NCBI GenBank assembly: GCA_014189435.1
Contig: CP050293.1
Coordinates: 7,073,001 to 7,137,000, forward strand
From: Mesorhizobium loti
GTDB taxonomy: Bacteria > Pseudomonadota > Alphaproteobacteria > Rhizobiales > Rhizobiaceae
Direction: 5' to 3'
Length of the DNA stretch: 64,000 bases
In this document: positions 38,275-47,745 of the stretch, one piece after another
How positions within the stretch are numbered: the stretch's first letter is position 1
How the letters are laid out: each line of letters opens with the position of its first letter
Notes under the pieces: model-generated
Databases searched by the model: none
What the model saw: the letters and a program-made list of their open reading frames with translations, nothing else
Told to the model about the DNA's origin: nothing
Translations under genes and position numbers: made by a program

Positions 38275-39063
38275 ATGCATTCCGACATCGTCGATCTTCG
38301 CTCCTTCTATTCGACAACGCTCGGCCGGTTCGCCGAGCGTTCGATCACCATGGCGTTGTCGTCGATATGGGCAGCGGTGCCCAACGAGCGGCTGGTTGGT
38401 CTGGGTTACACTTTGCCCTGGCTGGAGCGGTTCGGCACCGACGCCGAGCGGGTCTTCGCCTTCATGCCGGCAACGCAAGGCGCCGTAGTGTGGCCGGCGA
38501 CAGGGCCGACCGCCACGGCACTGGTCTTCGACGAGGAACTGCCGCTGGTCGATTCCTGCATCGACCGCATGCTGCTCGTCCATTCGCTCGAACATGTCGA
38601 GAACCCGCGTGAGACGCTGAACGAGATCTGGCGTGTGCTGTCGCCGGCCGGGCGCGTGGTCATCGTCGTGCCCAACCGGCGTGGTGTCTGGGCGCGCTTC
38701 GAGCACACGCCGTTCGGCAATGGCCGGCCTTTCTCGCGCGGCCAGCTCACCGAACTGCTGCGCGAGGCGAATTTCACGCCCGCCGCCTGGTCCGATGCGC
38801 TGTTCTTTCCGCCATCGCGGCGCCGTTTCATGATGCGGTTCCACAATGTGCTGGAGCGCGCCGGCCGGCGGCTGTGGCCGATCTTCTCCGGGGTCATCGT
38901 CGTCGAGGCGCAGAAGCGGCTTTATCAAGGCGTACCGGTCGCCCAGCGCGCCTCGCGCCGTGTCTTCGTGCCGGTGCTGTCGCCGCATGGCGCCACCCGG
39001 CTTGGCCGTCGCAATGAGGCCGGGGATGCCAAGCCATCGGTTGCGCGGGTGACGGCTTCGTGA
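38275..39063 (+). CDS. Methyltransferase-like protein
   Basis: The 262-residue protein resembles the Methyltransf_11 group: DRMLLVHSLEHVENPRETLNEIWRVL in shortened form (VHSLEHVENP, EIWRVLSPAGRVVIVVP) is the usual post-I to motif III region. The glycine-rich SAM motif I is not clear (GLGYTLPWLERF sits there), so activity is uncertain. The same family is commonly divergent from gloB in rhizobia. The start at 38275 was chosen for conservation; 38182 is an alternative. Confidence 0.7.
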   Translation: MHSDIVDLRSFYSTTLGRFAERSITMALSSIWAAVPNERLVGLGYTLPWLERFGTDAERVFAFMPATQGAVVWPATGPTATALVFDEELPLVDSCIDRMLLVHSLEHVENPRETLNEIWRVLSPAGRVVIVVPNRRGVWARFEHTPFGNGRPFSRGQLTELLREANFTPAAWSDALFFPPSRRRFMMRFHNVLERAGRRLWPIFSGVIVVEAQKRLYQGVPVAQRASRRVFVPVLSPHGATRLGRRNEAGDAKPSVARVTAS

Positions 39064-39202
39064 TCACGGCAAGAGTGCCTGGTGGCTTTTCCCTGCCTAT
39101 CTGTCGCAAGTGGACTGACAGCCCATTTGGCAGCCCATTTGAACGACGGATGCCTTCAAGTCTCTCCAACCGGTTTCAGCACTGAACGCAAGGACCTCGG
39201 CC

Positions 39203-41029
39203 ATGGCTGATCAACCGGACAATGCTGCCGCCGCTCAGCCGGTTGCCGTGGCGGTCGAAGCCAGCAGCCTGAGCGATCAGGTGGCGACGATCAGGCGGGC
39301 GCTGGCGGGATCGCCGGTTCGCAAGTGGTTGCTGTGGACATCGGTCGGCATCATGGCCGTGATCATCGCAACGTCGATCGGCCAGGTTCTGCTCAACCGC
39401 TGGAATCAGCCTTTCTACGATGCGCTTGCGCGCCGCGACATGGCGGCGTTCGTGCACCAGCTTCTCGTCTTTGCAATGATCGCCGGCGGGCTGCTGGTGC
39501 TCAACATCGGCCAGACCTGGCTCAACCAGATGATCAGGCTCAAGCTGCGCGAGGCGCTGACGCTGGACCTGATCGACCAGTGGATGCGGCCGGCGCGCGC
39601 CTTCCGGCTGGCCAATGCCGGCGCCATCGGCGTCAATCCCGACCAGCGCATGCAGCAGGACGCCGCACATCTGTCCGACCTGTCGACCGATCTCGGCGTC
39701 GGCCTGCTGCAGTCGTGCATCCTGCTCGCGTCCTTCGTCGGCGTGCTGTGGCAGCTGTCCTCGGGCTTCGTGTTCCACATTGGCGGGACCTCGCTGGCCA
39801 TACCGGGTTACATGGTCTGGGCCGCCATCCTCTATGCCGGCATCGCCTCCTGGCTGAGTTGGCTGGTCGGGCGCCCGCTCATCCGCCTGAACAGCGACCG
39901 CTACACACGCGAAGCCGAGCTGCGCTCCTCGATGGTGCGCGTCAACGAGAATGTCGATGCCATTGCGCTGTACCATGGCGAGGCCGACGCCAGGCGACGG
40001 CTTGAACTCGACCTCGGCACGGTGCTGGGCGCCATGCGGCGTATCTACACCGCCCAGATCAACCTGTCCTGGGTGACCGACACCTATGGCTGGATCACCG
40101 TCGTGGCACCCATTCTGGTCGCCTCGCCGGTCTATTTCTCAGGCGATATCAGCTTTGGCGGACTGATGATGGCGGTCGGCGCCTTCAACCAGGTCCACTC
40201 GTCCCTGCGCTGGTTCATCAACAACATCGGCAGCATCGCCGATTGGCGCGCCACGCTGATGCGCGTTGCCGACTTCCGCATCGCGCTCGATGAAACCGAT
40301 GTGCTGCATGACACGGAAAAGCGCATCGCCTTTGATCAAAACGCCAACGGCAGCCTGACTTTCGAGACGCTCGAAGTGGCTTCGCCGGAGGGCTGCACCA
40401 GGCTCGCCGACGAGCATGTCGAAATCCGTGCCGGCGAGCGCGTCATGATCACCGGCGACCGGGGCGCCGGCAAGACGCTGTTCTTCCGCGCCATTGCCGG
40501 CCTGTGGCCATGGGGAAGGGGGCGGATCGGCCTGCCGGAGGGAGAAACCCTCATATTCGTGCCGCGCGTCCCCTATTTCCCGGCCGGTACGTTGCGCGAG
40601 GTCCTCGATCACCCGAACGGAGTTGCGCCGGCGAGCGATGCCGACATTTCGGCGGTGCTTGCCGAAGTCGGTCTGGAACGGCTGTCGTCGTCGCTCGACC
40701 GCGCCGGGCGCTGGGATCACGAACTGGGCGATGACGAACAGCGCTCGCTGGCCTTCGCCAGGCTCGCCTTGCGGCAGCCGAAATGGGTGATCATCGACGA
40801 AGCCATGGATGCGTTCGACGGGCCCTCCCTGCGGCGCGTGCTGTCGATGCTGGAGAATCGTTTGCCTGGCGCCGCGATCCTCAATATCGGACGCGGCCTG
40901 CACAACAATCAGTTCTTTCCGCGCGCGTTGACGATCGTCAAGGATTCCGGCGCGCCGGCGCTGAAACCTGCTCGCATCAGGGCGGGTGCTATCGAACCGC
41001 CGCCAGCCGGCGCCCGCCGCAAGACATAG
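39203..41029 (+). CDS. ABC transporter, fused permease/ATPase of the YddA/BacA-like (SbmA) group
   Basis: The 608-residue protein has an N-terminal membrane domain (about residues 40-350) with the SbmA/BacA-like start LNRWNQPFYDALARRD, and a C-terminal ABC domain with Walker A GDRGAGKT and Walker B WVIIDEAMDAFD. The signature region is LGDDEQRSLAFARLAL instead of LSGGQ, as is common in the YddA/ABCD subgroup. Related proteins import peptides or fatty-acyl compounds. It is separate from true BacA, which has no ATPase domain. Confidence 0.85.
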   Translation: MADQPDNAAAAQPVAVAVEASSLSDQVATIRRALAGSPVRKWLLWTSVGIMAVIIATSIGQVLLNRWNQPFYDALARRDMAAFVHQLLVFAMIAGGLLVLNIGQTWLNQMIRLKLREALTLDLIDQWMRPARAFRLANAGAIGVNPDQRMQQDAAHLSDLSTDLGVGLLQSCILLASFVGVLWQLSSGFVFHIGGTSLAIPGYMVWAAILYAGIASWLSWLVGRPLIRLNSDRYTREAELRSSMVRVNENVDAIALYHGEADARRRLELDLGTVLGAMRRIYTAQINLSWVTDTYGWITVVAPILVASPVYFSGDISFGGLMMAVGAFNQVHSSLRWFINNIGSIADWRATLMRVADFRIALDETDVLHDTEKRIAFDQNANGSLTFETLEVASPEGCTRLADEHVEIRAGERVMITGDRGAGKTLFFRAIAGLWPWGRGRIGLPEGETLIFVPRVPYFPAGTLREVLDHPNGVAPASDADISAVLAEVGLERLSSSLDRAGRWDHELGDDEQRSLAFARLALRQPKWVIIDEAMDAFDGPSLRRVLSMLENRLPGAAILNIGRGLHNNQFFPRALTIVKDSGAPALKPARIRAGAIEPPPAGARRKT

Positions 41030-41115
41030 GCCGATATCCGGATTGCCGGCGCAAAGCTTTATTTTGCCGCGATCGCGAGGGAAGCTCTCCGGGAGAAACA
41101 ACCCTGGCGACGGCC

Positions 41116-41919
41116 ATGCTTGATGCTCTGCGCCTCCTTGCCTGTCTTGCCTGCGCCCAGGCCGCGCCCATCGCGTCGCCGACGGATGCACTGCCTGTGG
41201 ACGTCGAGCTGGTGCTGGCGGTCGACATCTCGCTGTCGATGGACGAGAAGGAGTTCGCCCTGCAGCGCGCCGGCTATGTCGAGGCGCTGCGGCATCCCGA
41301 CTTCATCCGGGCCGTTCGCGCCGGCGCCACGGGCCGCATCGCGCTCACCTATTTCGAATGGGCCGGCACGGTGCGCGATGACGCGGTCATCGGCTGGCAG
41401 ATCATCGACAGCGCCGAGAGCGCCAACAGCTTTGCCGACAAGGTCGCGGCCCGCCCGTTCCGGAGCTTCCGCGGCACTTCGATTTCCGGTGCATTGGCCT
41501 TTGGCACCGAGCTTTTCGATCGCACTTCTTTCGACGGCGAGCGCAGCGTCATCGATATTTCCGGCGATGGCCCGAACAATATCGGGCCGCCGGTCACCGC
41601 GACGCGTGATGCGGCGACCGCAAAAGGCATCGTCATCAACGGACTGCCGATCCTGATCAACCCCTCGCCAACCTTCAGCCATCTCGACCAGTATTATGCG
41701 CAATGCGTGACCGGAGGACCCGGCTCCTTCGTGCTGCCGATCTATGCGGCGGCCGAATTCTCGACGGCCATCCGGCGTAAGCTGATCCTCGAAGTAAGCG
41801 GCATCCGGAACAAGGCGAGAATCATCCCCGTCGACGCGGCCGCGCCGATCGATTGTCTGCTAGGCGAGCGGGACAGGCGGTTCCTGTCCGATCCGTATTT
41901 TCCGGAACTCGACCGGTGA
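41116..41919 (+). CDS. Exported DUF1194 protein (VWA-like)
   Basis: The 267-residue protein has a short signal peptide and a von Willebrand A-like fold with a MIDAS-type motif (LAVDISLSMDEKE) and VIDISGDGPNNIGP. DUF1194 proteins are common in rhizobia, with no assigned function. It may bind a divalent ion and a protein partner in the periplasm. It starts 86 bases after the ABC transporter, in the same direction. Confidence 0.8.
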   Translation: MLDALRLLACLACAQAAPIASPTDALPVDVELVLAVDISLSMDEKEFALQRAGYVEALRHPDFIRAVRAGATGRIALTYFEWAGTVRDDAVIGWQIIDSAESANSFADKVAARPFRSFRGTSISGALAFGTELFDRTSFDGERSVIDISGDGPNNIGPPVTATRDAATAKGIVINGLPILINPSPTFSHLDQYYAQCVTGGPGSFVLPIYAAAEFSTAIRRKLILEVSGIRNKARIIPVDAAAPIDCLLGERDRRFLSDPYFPELDR

Positions 41920-41943
41920 ATTTTTGCTTTTTGGGGGCCTGTA

Positions 41944-42876
41944 TCAGGTCGGGCGGGCGCCGAACTTCTGCCGAAATTCGTCGTAGAGGTCGCGGCGCCA
42001 GCGCCGGCCATAGATATAACCATTGATCAGTTCGGGCAGAGAGTAGCCGAGATCTTTCGACGAACGGTTGGCCACGTAGCCCGAGAAGGCTTCCGGGATC
42101 CGGCATTTCAGAATATCGGCAATGATCTGTCGCGAGATCATGTAGGGCGGAATATGCGGGTAAGAGCGGGCAATGTTCGGATGTTTGCGCATCAGGTCCG
42201 CATAGGCTTCGACATAGCCGCGGCGGCGTCGCGAAATCGAGTTTGCCGAATTGTACTTTGTCCAGTCGATGTTCTGGGACAATTGTGCGCCGTAGCGCCG
42301 GGCGAGGCGCAGCAGCAATTCGCGATCCTGCATCCGGGTGATGTCGCTGTCGTAGCCGCCGATGGCCAGCAAGGCCTCGCGGCGAGCTGTTATCGCCGAT
42401 CCCGCGATCAAGATCGTCTCCGCGACCAGCGTTCGCTCCAGCGTGGCCGGGTTGAGAAACGCGTCACGATTGATGCAATTGGTGGCGCGTCCGCCCTTCA
42501 GGGAGACATATGAGCTGATCAGCACTTCGAGCCCCGGATCGGCGTCGAACCAGGCCAGGGTGCGCTCAAGCCGATGCGGCAGATAGACATCGTCGGAATC
42601 GAGGAATGTCACCACCGGCGCCCGCGCCCGCTCGATGCCGGCATTGCGTGCGGCATTGGCGCCCCGCCATTTTGCGCCGACATAGATCAGCCGCGGGTCG
42701 CGAATGCGGGCGAGCGCCGCCTCGGTTCCATCGGTCGAGCCGTCATCGACGACAATATGCTCGAGCCTCGACATGCTCTGGGAAAGTACGCTTTCGACAG
42801 CGCGCAATACCGCTTCCCGCCGATTGTGAGTCGGCGTTATGACCGTGATGAGAGGTGTTGGATCGATCCCGGCCAT
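41944..42876 (-). CDS. Glycosyltransferase family 2
   Basis: The 310-residue protein has a GT-A fold in the first 200 residues: TVITPTHNRREAVLRAV, VVDDGSTDGTEAAL and FLDSDDVY, the last giving the metal-binding DxD. The C-terminal part is helical and may pick the acceptor. It transfers sugars from nucleotide donors, probably for a surface polysaccharide. No polysaccharide cluster surrounds it. It is convergent with the DUF1194 gene. Confidence 0.85.
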   Translation of the reverse strand: MAGIDPTPLITVITPTHNRREAVLRAVESVLSQSMSRLEHIVVDDGSTDGTEAALARIRDPRLIYVGAKWRGANAARNAGIERARAPVVTFLDSDDVYLPHRLERTLAWFDADPGLEVLISSYVSLKGGRATNCINRDAFLNPATLERTLVAETILIAGSAITARREALLAIGGYDSDITRMQDRELLLRLARRYGAQLSQNIDWTKYNSANSISRRRRGYVEAYADLMRKHPNIARSYPHIPPYMISRQIIADILKCRIPEAFSGYVANRSSKDLGYSLPELINGYIYGRRWRRDLYDEFRQKFGARPT

Positions 42877-43242
42877 GTCGTGTCAGCCGTTTCCTGCGCA
42901 GAGTTGCGTGTCTGTCCAGGACTTTTCGATTTTCAGAACGGTCGAATGGATCGGACTTTCCTTTCCGGTCATCGTCATCGACGCGACGTTACGAAAACCA
43001 GCTTCCCATGTCACCCACTGCGCCAGCACGCAACCCGCGCGAGATAACGAATTCCGGTTGCTAGCGTTCCAATTGCAACAGCACTACCGCGCGGAGCACT
43101 TGCGAATCACCATGGAAGCGACCCACCGTGACAGCATAGCATGCACTTCATTACTTCAGACGTAATCGCTTTGCGCTCGTCGTTTGTTCAGATTGCCCTT
43201 GCGAGGCCGGCAACTCGGCTTCGACGACAAGGGAGTACAGTC
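42877..43242. other. Intergenic stretch with no recognisable gene
   Basis: This 366-base gap holds the divergent promoters of the glycosyltransferase and the DUF1330 gene. Open frames that cross it are chance extensions. I see no repeat or RNA gene. Confidence 0.4.
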
Positions 43243-43563
43243 ATGACCGCCTACGCCGTTGCCCATATGCGCCAAGCCACAATGGGTCCGCAGATCGTCG
43301 AATATCTGCACGGGATCGATGCCACACTGGAACCTTTCGGCGGCCGTTTTCTGGTTCATGGCGGCGATGTGGAGGTGATCGAGAACAGCTGGCCAGGCCA
43401 TCTGATCATCATCGAATTCCCCGACAGAGAGCATGTGCGTGGCTGGTACAATTCGCGGGCCTACCAGGCCATACTGACGCTGCGCACGGACAATTCGGAA
43501 GCCGACGTGGTGTTCGCCGACGGCGTCGAACATCCGCACAAGGCGACGGATGTCCTGGAATAG
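43243..43563 (+). CDS. DUF1330 protein
   Basis: The 106-residue protein is a dimeric alpha/beta barrel of the DUF1330 family, with VEVIENSWPGHLIIIEFPD and WYNSRAYQ, the typical core. Function is unknown. An AAGGGAG ribosome binding site lies ahead of the ATG at 43243. It is convergent with metW, 10 bases away. Confidence 0.85.
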   Translation: MTAYAVAHMRQATMGPQIVEYLHGIDATLEPFGGRFLVHGGDVEVIENSWPGHLIIIEFPDREHVRGWYNSRAYQAILTLRTDNSEADVVFADGVEHPHKATDVLE

Positions 43564-43573
43564 CGGGCGGCGC

Positions 43574-44188
43574 TTACCGCTTCAGCAAGAACACTGCCTG
43601 CTGGCCGAAGAAATTCCAGAACCACCACGGCATCGACAGGCCGATCTTCTGGCCATTGGCGTCGAGTGCGGTTGCCTTCTCGACTGTCGCACCGAGCTCG
43701 TCGCAGAGATTGACGAAGTCGCGGATGGTGCAGAAGTGGATGTTGGGCGTGTCGTACCAGGAATAGGGCAGGTCCTTGGTCACCGGCATGCGGCCCTGGA
43801 TGAACAGCGACAGGCGCACCCGCCAATGGCCGAAATTGGGGAAGGACACGATGGCGCGATTGCCGATCCTGAGCAGTTCGTCGAGCACCAGCTTCGGGTT
43901 GCGGGTGGCCTGCAGCGTCTGCGACAGGACGACGAAGTCAAAACCCTTGTCGGGATAGAATTCGAGGTCCTTGTCGGCATCGCCCTGGATGACCGAGAGG
44001 CCGCGCGCCACGCATTCGTTGACGCCGCGCTGCGACAGCTCAAGTCCACGGCCGTCGACCTGCTTGGTGTCCTGCAGCAATTCGAGCAGCGAGCCGTCGC
44101 CCGAGCCGACGTCTAGCACGCGCGACTGCGGCGGGATGAGGTTGGCGACGACTTCGAGGTCGACGCGCTGGTCGCGGTTGACACTCAT
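43574..44188 (-). CDS. metW: Methionine biosynthesis protein MetW
   Basis: The 204-residue protein has a SAM-methyltransferase fold with motif [17 protein letters not shown] and the MetW-specific [11 protein letters not shown] and [12 protein letters not shown]. MetW works with MetX in homoserine acetylation in bacteria that have this pair; the exact role is not settled. Its start overlaps the metX stop by 4 bases, so the pair is co-translated and both are under the SAM-II riboswitch. Confidence 0.93.
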   Translation of the reverse strand: MSVNRDQRVDLEVVANLIPPQSRVLDVGSGDGSLLELLQDTKQVDGRGLELSQRGVNECVARGLSVIQGDADKDLEFYPDKGFDFVVLSQTLQATRNPKLVLDELLRIGNRAIVSFPNFGHWRVRLSLFIQGRMPVTKDLPYSWYDTPNIHFCTIRDFVNLCDELGATVEKATALDANGQKIGLSMPWWFWNFFGQQAVFLLKR

Positions 44189-45354
44189 AGGCTCAATCCT
44201 CTCGCCCGGGCAGCCGAGCCGATGAAGCCGTTGATGGCGGCAAACAGTTCCGGCTCGTCAAGCAGGAAGGCATCGTGGCCGCGGTCGGTCTCGATCTCGA
44301 CGAAGGATACCGATGCGCCGGCCGCGTTGAGTGCGTGCACGATCGAGCGGCTCTCCTCGGTCGGGAATAGCCAATCGCTTGTGAAGGACACCAGGCAGAA
44401 GCGGGTTTTGGTGCCGGCAAAGGCATCGGCCAACCGGCCGCCATGGTCGGCGGCGAGGTCGAAATAGTCCATCGACCGCGTCATGTAGAGGTAGGAATTG
44501 GCGTCGAAGCGATCGACGAAGGTCATGCCCTGGTGGCGCAGATAGCTTTCGATCTGGAAGTCGGCATCGAAGCCGAAGGTCAGCGCTTCGCGATCCTGCA
44601 GATTGCGGCCGAATTTCCGGTGCAGGGCGGCTTCCGACAGATAGGTGATGTGGGCGGCCATGCGCGCCACCGCCAGGCCCTTTTCCGGGCGTTTGCCGTG
44701 CTCGAAATATTTGCCGCCATGCCAGTCCGGATCGGCCATGACAGCCTGCCGGCCGACCTCGTGGAAGGCGATGTTCTGCGAGGAATGGCGCGCGCCGGTG
44801 GCGATCGGCAGCGCCGAGAAGACGCGCTCCGGATAGCTCGACGCCCATTCCAGCACCTGCATGCCGCCCATCGAGCCGCCGAGCACGCAAAACAGCTTCT
44901 CGATGCCGAAATGGTCGATCAGCATCTGCTGGGCGCGCACCATGTCGCGGATGGTGATGATGGGCAGGTCGAGCCCATAGGGCTTGCCGGTGGCGGGGTT
45001 GGTCGAGGCTGGTCCGGTGGACCCAAGACAACCGCCGATGACGTTGGAACAGATGACGAAGAAGCGGTTGGTGTCGATGATCTTGCCGGGCCCGATCAGC
45101 ACCTCCCACCAGCCCGGCTTGCCGGTCACCGGATTGGTGCTGGCGACGTGCTGGTCGCCGGTCAACGCGTGGCAGACGAGGATGGCGTTGGAGCGGGCGT
45201 CGTTCAGCGTGCCATAGGTCTGGTAGGCGATCTGGAACGGCGACAGCAGCGTGCCGGCATCCAGCTTGAGCGGTTTGTCGGAGCCAAAACGCAAAACCGG
45301 GCTCGACGGCTGGTCGGCCTCGTTGTTGGTTTTGCGGGCGCGCAGAACGGCCAT
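44185..45354 (-). CDS. metX: Homoserine O-acetyltransferase
   Basis: The 389-residue alpha/beta hydrolase-fold enzyme acetylates homoserine, the first committed step to methionine. It has the nucleophile motif [13 protein letters not shown], the Asp region [13 protein letters not shown] and the His in [13 protein letters not shown]. The start is not certain: ATG codons at 45354, 45363 and 45381 are all in frame. Upstream are a SAM-II aptamer and a Rho-independent terminator, so methionine status controls it. Confidence 0.93.
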   Translation of the reverse strand: MAVLRARKTNNEADQPSSPVLRFGSDKPLKLDAGTLLSPFQIAYQTYGTLNDARSNAILVCHALTGDQHVASTNPVTGKPGWWEVLIGPGKIIDTNRFFVICSNVIGGCLGSTGPASTNPATGKPYGLDLPIITIRDMVRAQQMLIDHFGIEKLFCVLGGSMGGMQVLEWASSYPERVFSALPIATGARHSSQNIAFHEVGRQAVMADPDWHGGKYFEHGKRPEKGLAVARMAAHITYLSEAALHRKFGRNLQDREALTFGFDADFQIESYLRHQGMTFVDRFDANSYLYMTRSMDYFDLAADHGGRLADAFAGTKTRFCLVSFTSDWLFPTEESRSIVHALNAAGASVSFVEIETDRGHDAFLLDEPELFAAINGFIGSAARARGLSL

Positions 45355-45436
45355 GACATCCATCTCACACTTTGAGCCCATGCATCGCGCTTTTCGAAAA
45401 TCGATGCCGATATGGGTGTCCGGCCGGCGCGGACAA

Positions 45437-45468
45437 CAAAAAACCGGCATTGCAGTCGCAAAGCCGGT
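45437..45468 (-). terminator. Rho-independent terminator in the metX leader
   Basis: On the minus strand ACCGGC (45468-45463) pairs with GCCGGT (45448-45443) and is followed by a T run at 45443-45438. It lies between the SAM-II aptamer and metX, so the riboswitch may act by premature termination. Confidence 0.75.
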
Positions 45469-45486
45469 TACAGGATGCAAACGGCC

Positions 45487-45537
45487 CTTTAGCAAGTTGT
45501 TTAACGTGGCTGCAAGCCGACCGGCCAAATCACCACG
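45487..45537 (-). promoter_or_regulatory. SAM-II riboswitch ahead of metX-metW
   Basis: The minus strand matches the SAM-II consensus: P1 strand CGTGG (45537-45533), conserved GATTTGG, then TTGCAG, the P1 partner CCACG (45509-45505), GTTAAACAA and the pseudoknot strand TGCTAAAGGG. SAM-II elements are known in alphaproteobacteria ahead of methionine genes. High SAM should lower metX-metW expression. Confidence 0.9.
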
Positions 45538-45682
45538 GAAGTTCGCACTCCTTCTAGGACCGTGGCGCGCCGGCGTCAACGGCCCGCCTTTGTCCAGAGG
45601 GGTCTCCTCTCGACATTGGGGGCCGTGGCTTGTATTTCCGCTGCGGCTTCCCTCAGGAAGCGTTCTCGACGGATTTTGCGAC

Positions 45683-46792
45683 ATGAGCCAGACACCGGAC
45701 AAGGCACGTCCAACCCCGCGCGCGGGCATCATGGACATCGACGCCTATGTGCCGGGCAAGAGCACGGCGCCTGCTGGCGTCGCCAAGGTCTACAAGCTGT
45801 CATCGAACGAGAACCCGCTCGGTCCCTCACCGAAGGCGATCGAAGCCGCGCGCGAGATTGCCGGCAAGCTCGACATCTATCCCGATGGCACCGCCAGGCG
45901 GCTGCGCGAAGCGATCGCCGAGGTGCATGGCCTCAACCCACAGAACATCATTTGTTCCAATGGCTCCGACGAGATACTCGGCCTGCTGGCACAGACCTAT
46001 CTGGCGCCCGGCGATGAGGCCGTCATCACCGAACACGCCTTCATGGTCTATAAGATCTACATCCAGTCGGCGGGCGCCGTTCCGGTGACGATCAAGGAAA
46101 CAGACGAGCGCGCCGATATCGACGCCATCCTGGCCGCCGTCACGCCCGCTACCCGGATCGTGTTCCTGGCCAATCCCAACAACCCGACCGGCACCTATGT
46201 GCCGTTCCAGGAGGTGCGGCGCCTACATGCCGCACTGCCGACGAACGTGCTTCTGGTGCTCGACGCGGCTTATGCCGAATATGTCCGCCGCAACGATTAT
46301 GAAGCCGGCATCGAGCTGGTCGGTGCTGCTCAGAACGTGGTGATGACCCGTACCTTCTCCAAGATCGGCCTTGGCGGCGCGCGGATCGGCTGGATGTACG
46401 CGCCGATGCACATCGTCGATGCCATCAACCGCGTGCGTGGCCCCTTCAACGTCAATGCGACTGCGATCGAGGCCGGCATCGCCGCGATCCGCGACCGTGC
46501 CCATGTCGAGCGTAGCGTGACGCACAACGAAACCTGGCTGGCCTGGCTAAGCGAACAGATGACCGGGCTCGGGCTGCGGGTGACGCCCAGCGTCGGCAAT
46601 TTCATCCTCATCCATTTTCCCGAGGACCAGAAGCATTCAGCAGCGGCGGCGGACGACTATCTGACGGCGCGCGGCTATATATTGCGGCGCGTTTCCGGCT
46701 ACGGCTTTCCCAACGCGCTGCGCATGACCGTCGGCACAGAAGAGGCCAATCGCGGCGTTGTCGCCGCTCTCACGACATTCCTGAAAAGCTAG
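45683..46792 (+). CDS. hisC: Histidinol-phosphate aminotransferase
   Basis: The 369-residue PLP enzyme has the HisC signature [32 protein letters not shown] and the PLP-lysine motif [16 protein letters not shown]. It makes histidinol phosphate; in bacteria where hisC lies by tyrA it may also transaminate aromatic precursors. The start at 45683 follows the long metX-divergent region. tyrA starts 6 bases after its stop. Confidence 0.9.
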   Translation: MSQTPDKARPTPRAGIMDIDAYVPGKSTAPAGVAKVYKLSSNENPLGPSPKAIEAAREIAGKLDIYPDGTARRLREAIAEVHGLNPQNIICSNGSDEILGLLAQTYLAPGDEAVITEHAFMVYKIYIQSAGAVPVTIKETDERADIDAILAAVTPATRIVFLANPNNPTGTYVPFQEVRRLHAALPTNVLLVLDAAYAEYVRRNDYEAGIELVGAAQNVVMTRTFSKIGLGGARIGWMYAPMHIVDAINRVRGPFNVNATAIEAGIAAIRDRAHVERSVTHNETWLAWLSEQMTGLGLRVTPSVGNFILIHFPEDQKHSAAAADDYLTARGYILRRVSGYGFPNALRMTVGTEEANRGVVAALTTFLKS

Positions 46793-46798
46793 AACACC

Positions 46799-47734
46799 AT
46801 GACATCACCGATGTTTGAAAAGATCGCGCTGGTCGGCATCGGCCTGATCGGCTCGTCGCTGGCCCGCGTCATCCGCCGCGAGGGACTGGCCCGCCACGTT
46901 GCCATCTCGACGCGCAGTGCCGCGACGCTGGCGCGGGCTGAGGAGCTTGGGTTGGGTGATAGCTACACCACCGACGCGAGAGAGGCGGTCCGCGATGCCG
47001 ATCTGGTCATCGTCTCGGTGCCGGTCGGCTCATCCGGCGCAGTGGCCGAGGAAATCGCGCCGGCGCTGAAGCCGGGCGCGATCCTCACCGATGTCGGCTC
47101 GACCAAAGCATCGGTCATCGCCCAGATGCAGCCTTATGTGCCAGCCGGCGTCCATTTCATTCCCGGTCACCCGCTGGCCGGCACGGAAAAATCCGGCCCC
47201 GATGCCGGGTTCGCCGACCTGTTCGACAATCGCTGGTGCATCTTCACGCCGGTGCCCGACACCGACCCGGCCGCGCTGGAGAGGCTGTCGGAATTCTGGC
47301 GGCGCTGCGGCGCCAACATCGACACGATGGATCCCCAGCATCACGACATGACGCTGGCCATCGTCTCGCATTTGCCGCACATCATCGCCTACAACATCGT
47401 CGGCACCGCCGATGATCTGCAGTCGGTGACCAAGTCCGAAGTGATCAAATATTCGGCTTCGGGTTTTCGCGACTTCACCCGCCTTGCCGCTTCCGACCCG
47501 ACCATGTGGCGGGATGTGTGCCTGCACAACAAGGACGCCATCCTCGAAATGCTGGCGCGGTTTTCGGAAGATCTAGCGTCGCTGCAACGCGCGATCCGCT
47601 GGGGCGACGGCGAAAAACTCTTCGACCTGTTCACCCGCACCCGCGCCGTGCGGCGCTCGATTATCGAAGCCGGCCAGGACATCGACGTGCCCGACTTCGG
47701 CCGTCAGGCCGTGGAACATCCGGCAAAGAGCTAG
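46799..47734 (+). CDS. tyrA: Prephenate/arogenate dehydrogenase
   Basis: The 311-residue enzyme has an N-terminal NAD(P)-binding motif LVGIGLIGSSLARVIRRE, VIVSVPVG, the LTDVGSTKASV segment and GHPLAGTEKSGP, with the helical dimer domain after about residue 180. It oxidises prephenate or arogenate for tyrosine synthesis. It forms an operon with hisC, a common arrangement in alphaproteobacteria. Confidence 0.9.
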   Translation: MTSPMFEKIALVGIGLIGSSLARVIRREGLARHVAISTRSAATLARAEELGLGDSYTTDAREAVRDADLVIVSVPVGSSGAVAEEIAPALKPGAILTDVGSTKASVIAQMQPYVPAGVHFIPGHPLAGTEKSGPDAGFADLFDNRWCIFTPVPDTDPAALERLSEFWRRCGANIDTMDPQHHDMTLAIVSHLPHIIAYNIVGTADDLQSVTKSEVIKYSASGFRDFTRLAASDPTMWRDVCLHNKDAILEMLARFSEDLASLQRAIRWGDGEKLFDLFTRTRAVRRSIIEAGQDIDVPDFGRQAVEHPAKS

Positions 47735-47745
47735 GCCGATTCGGC

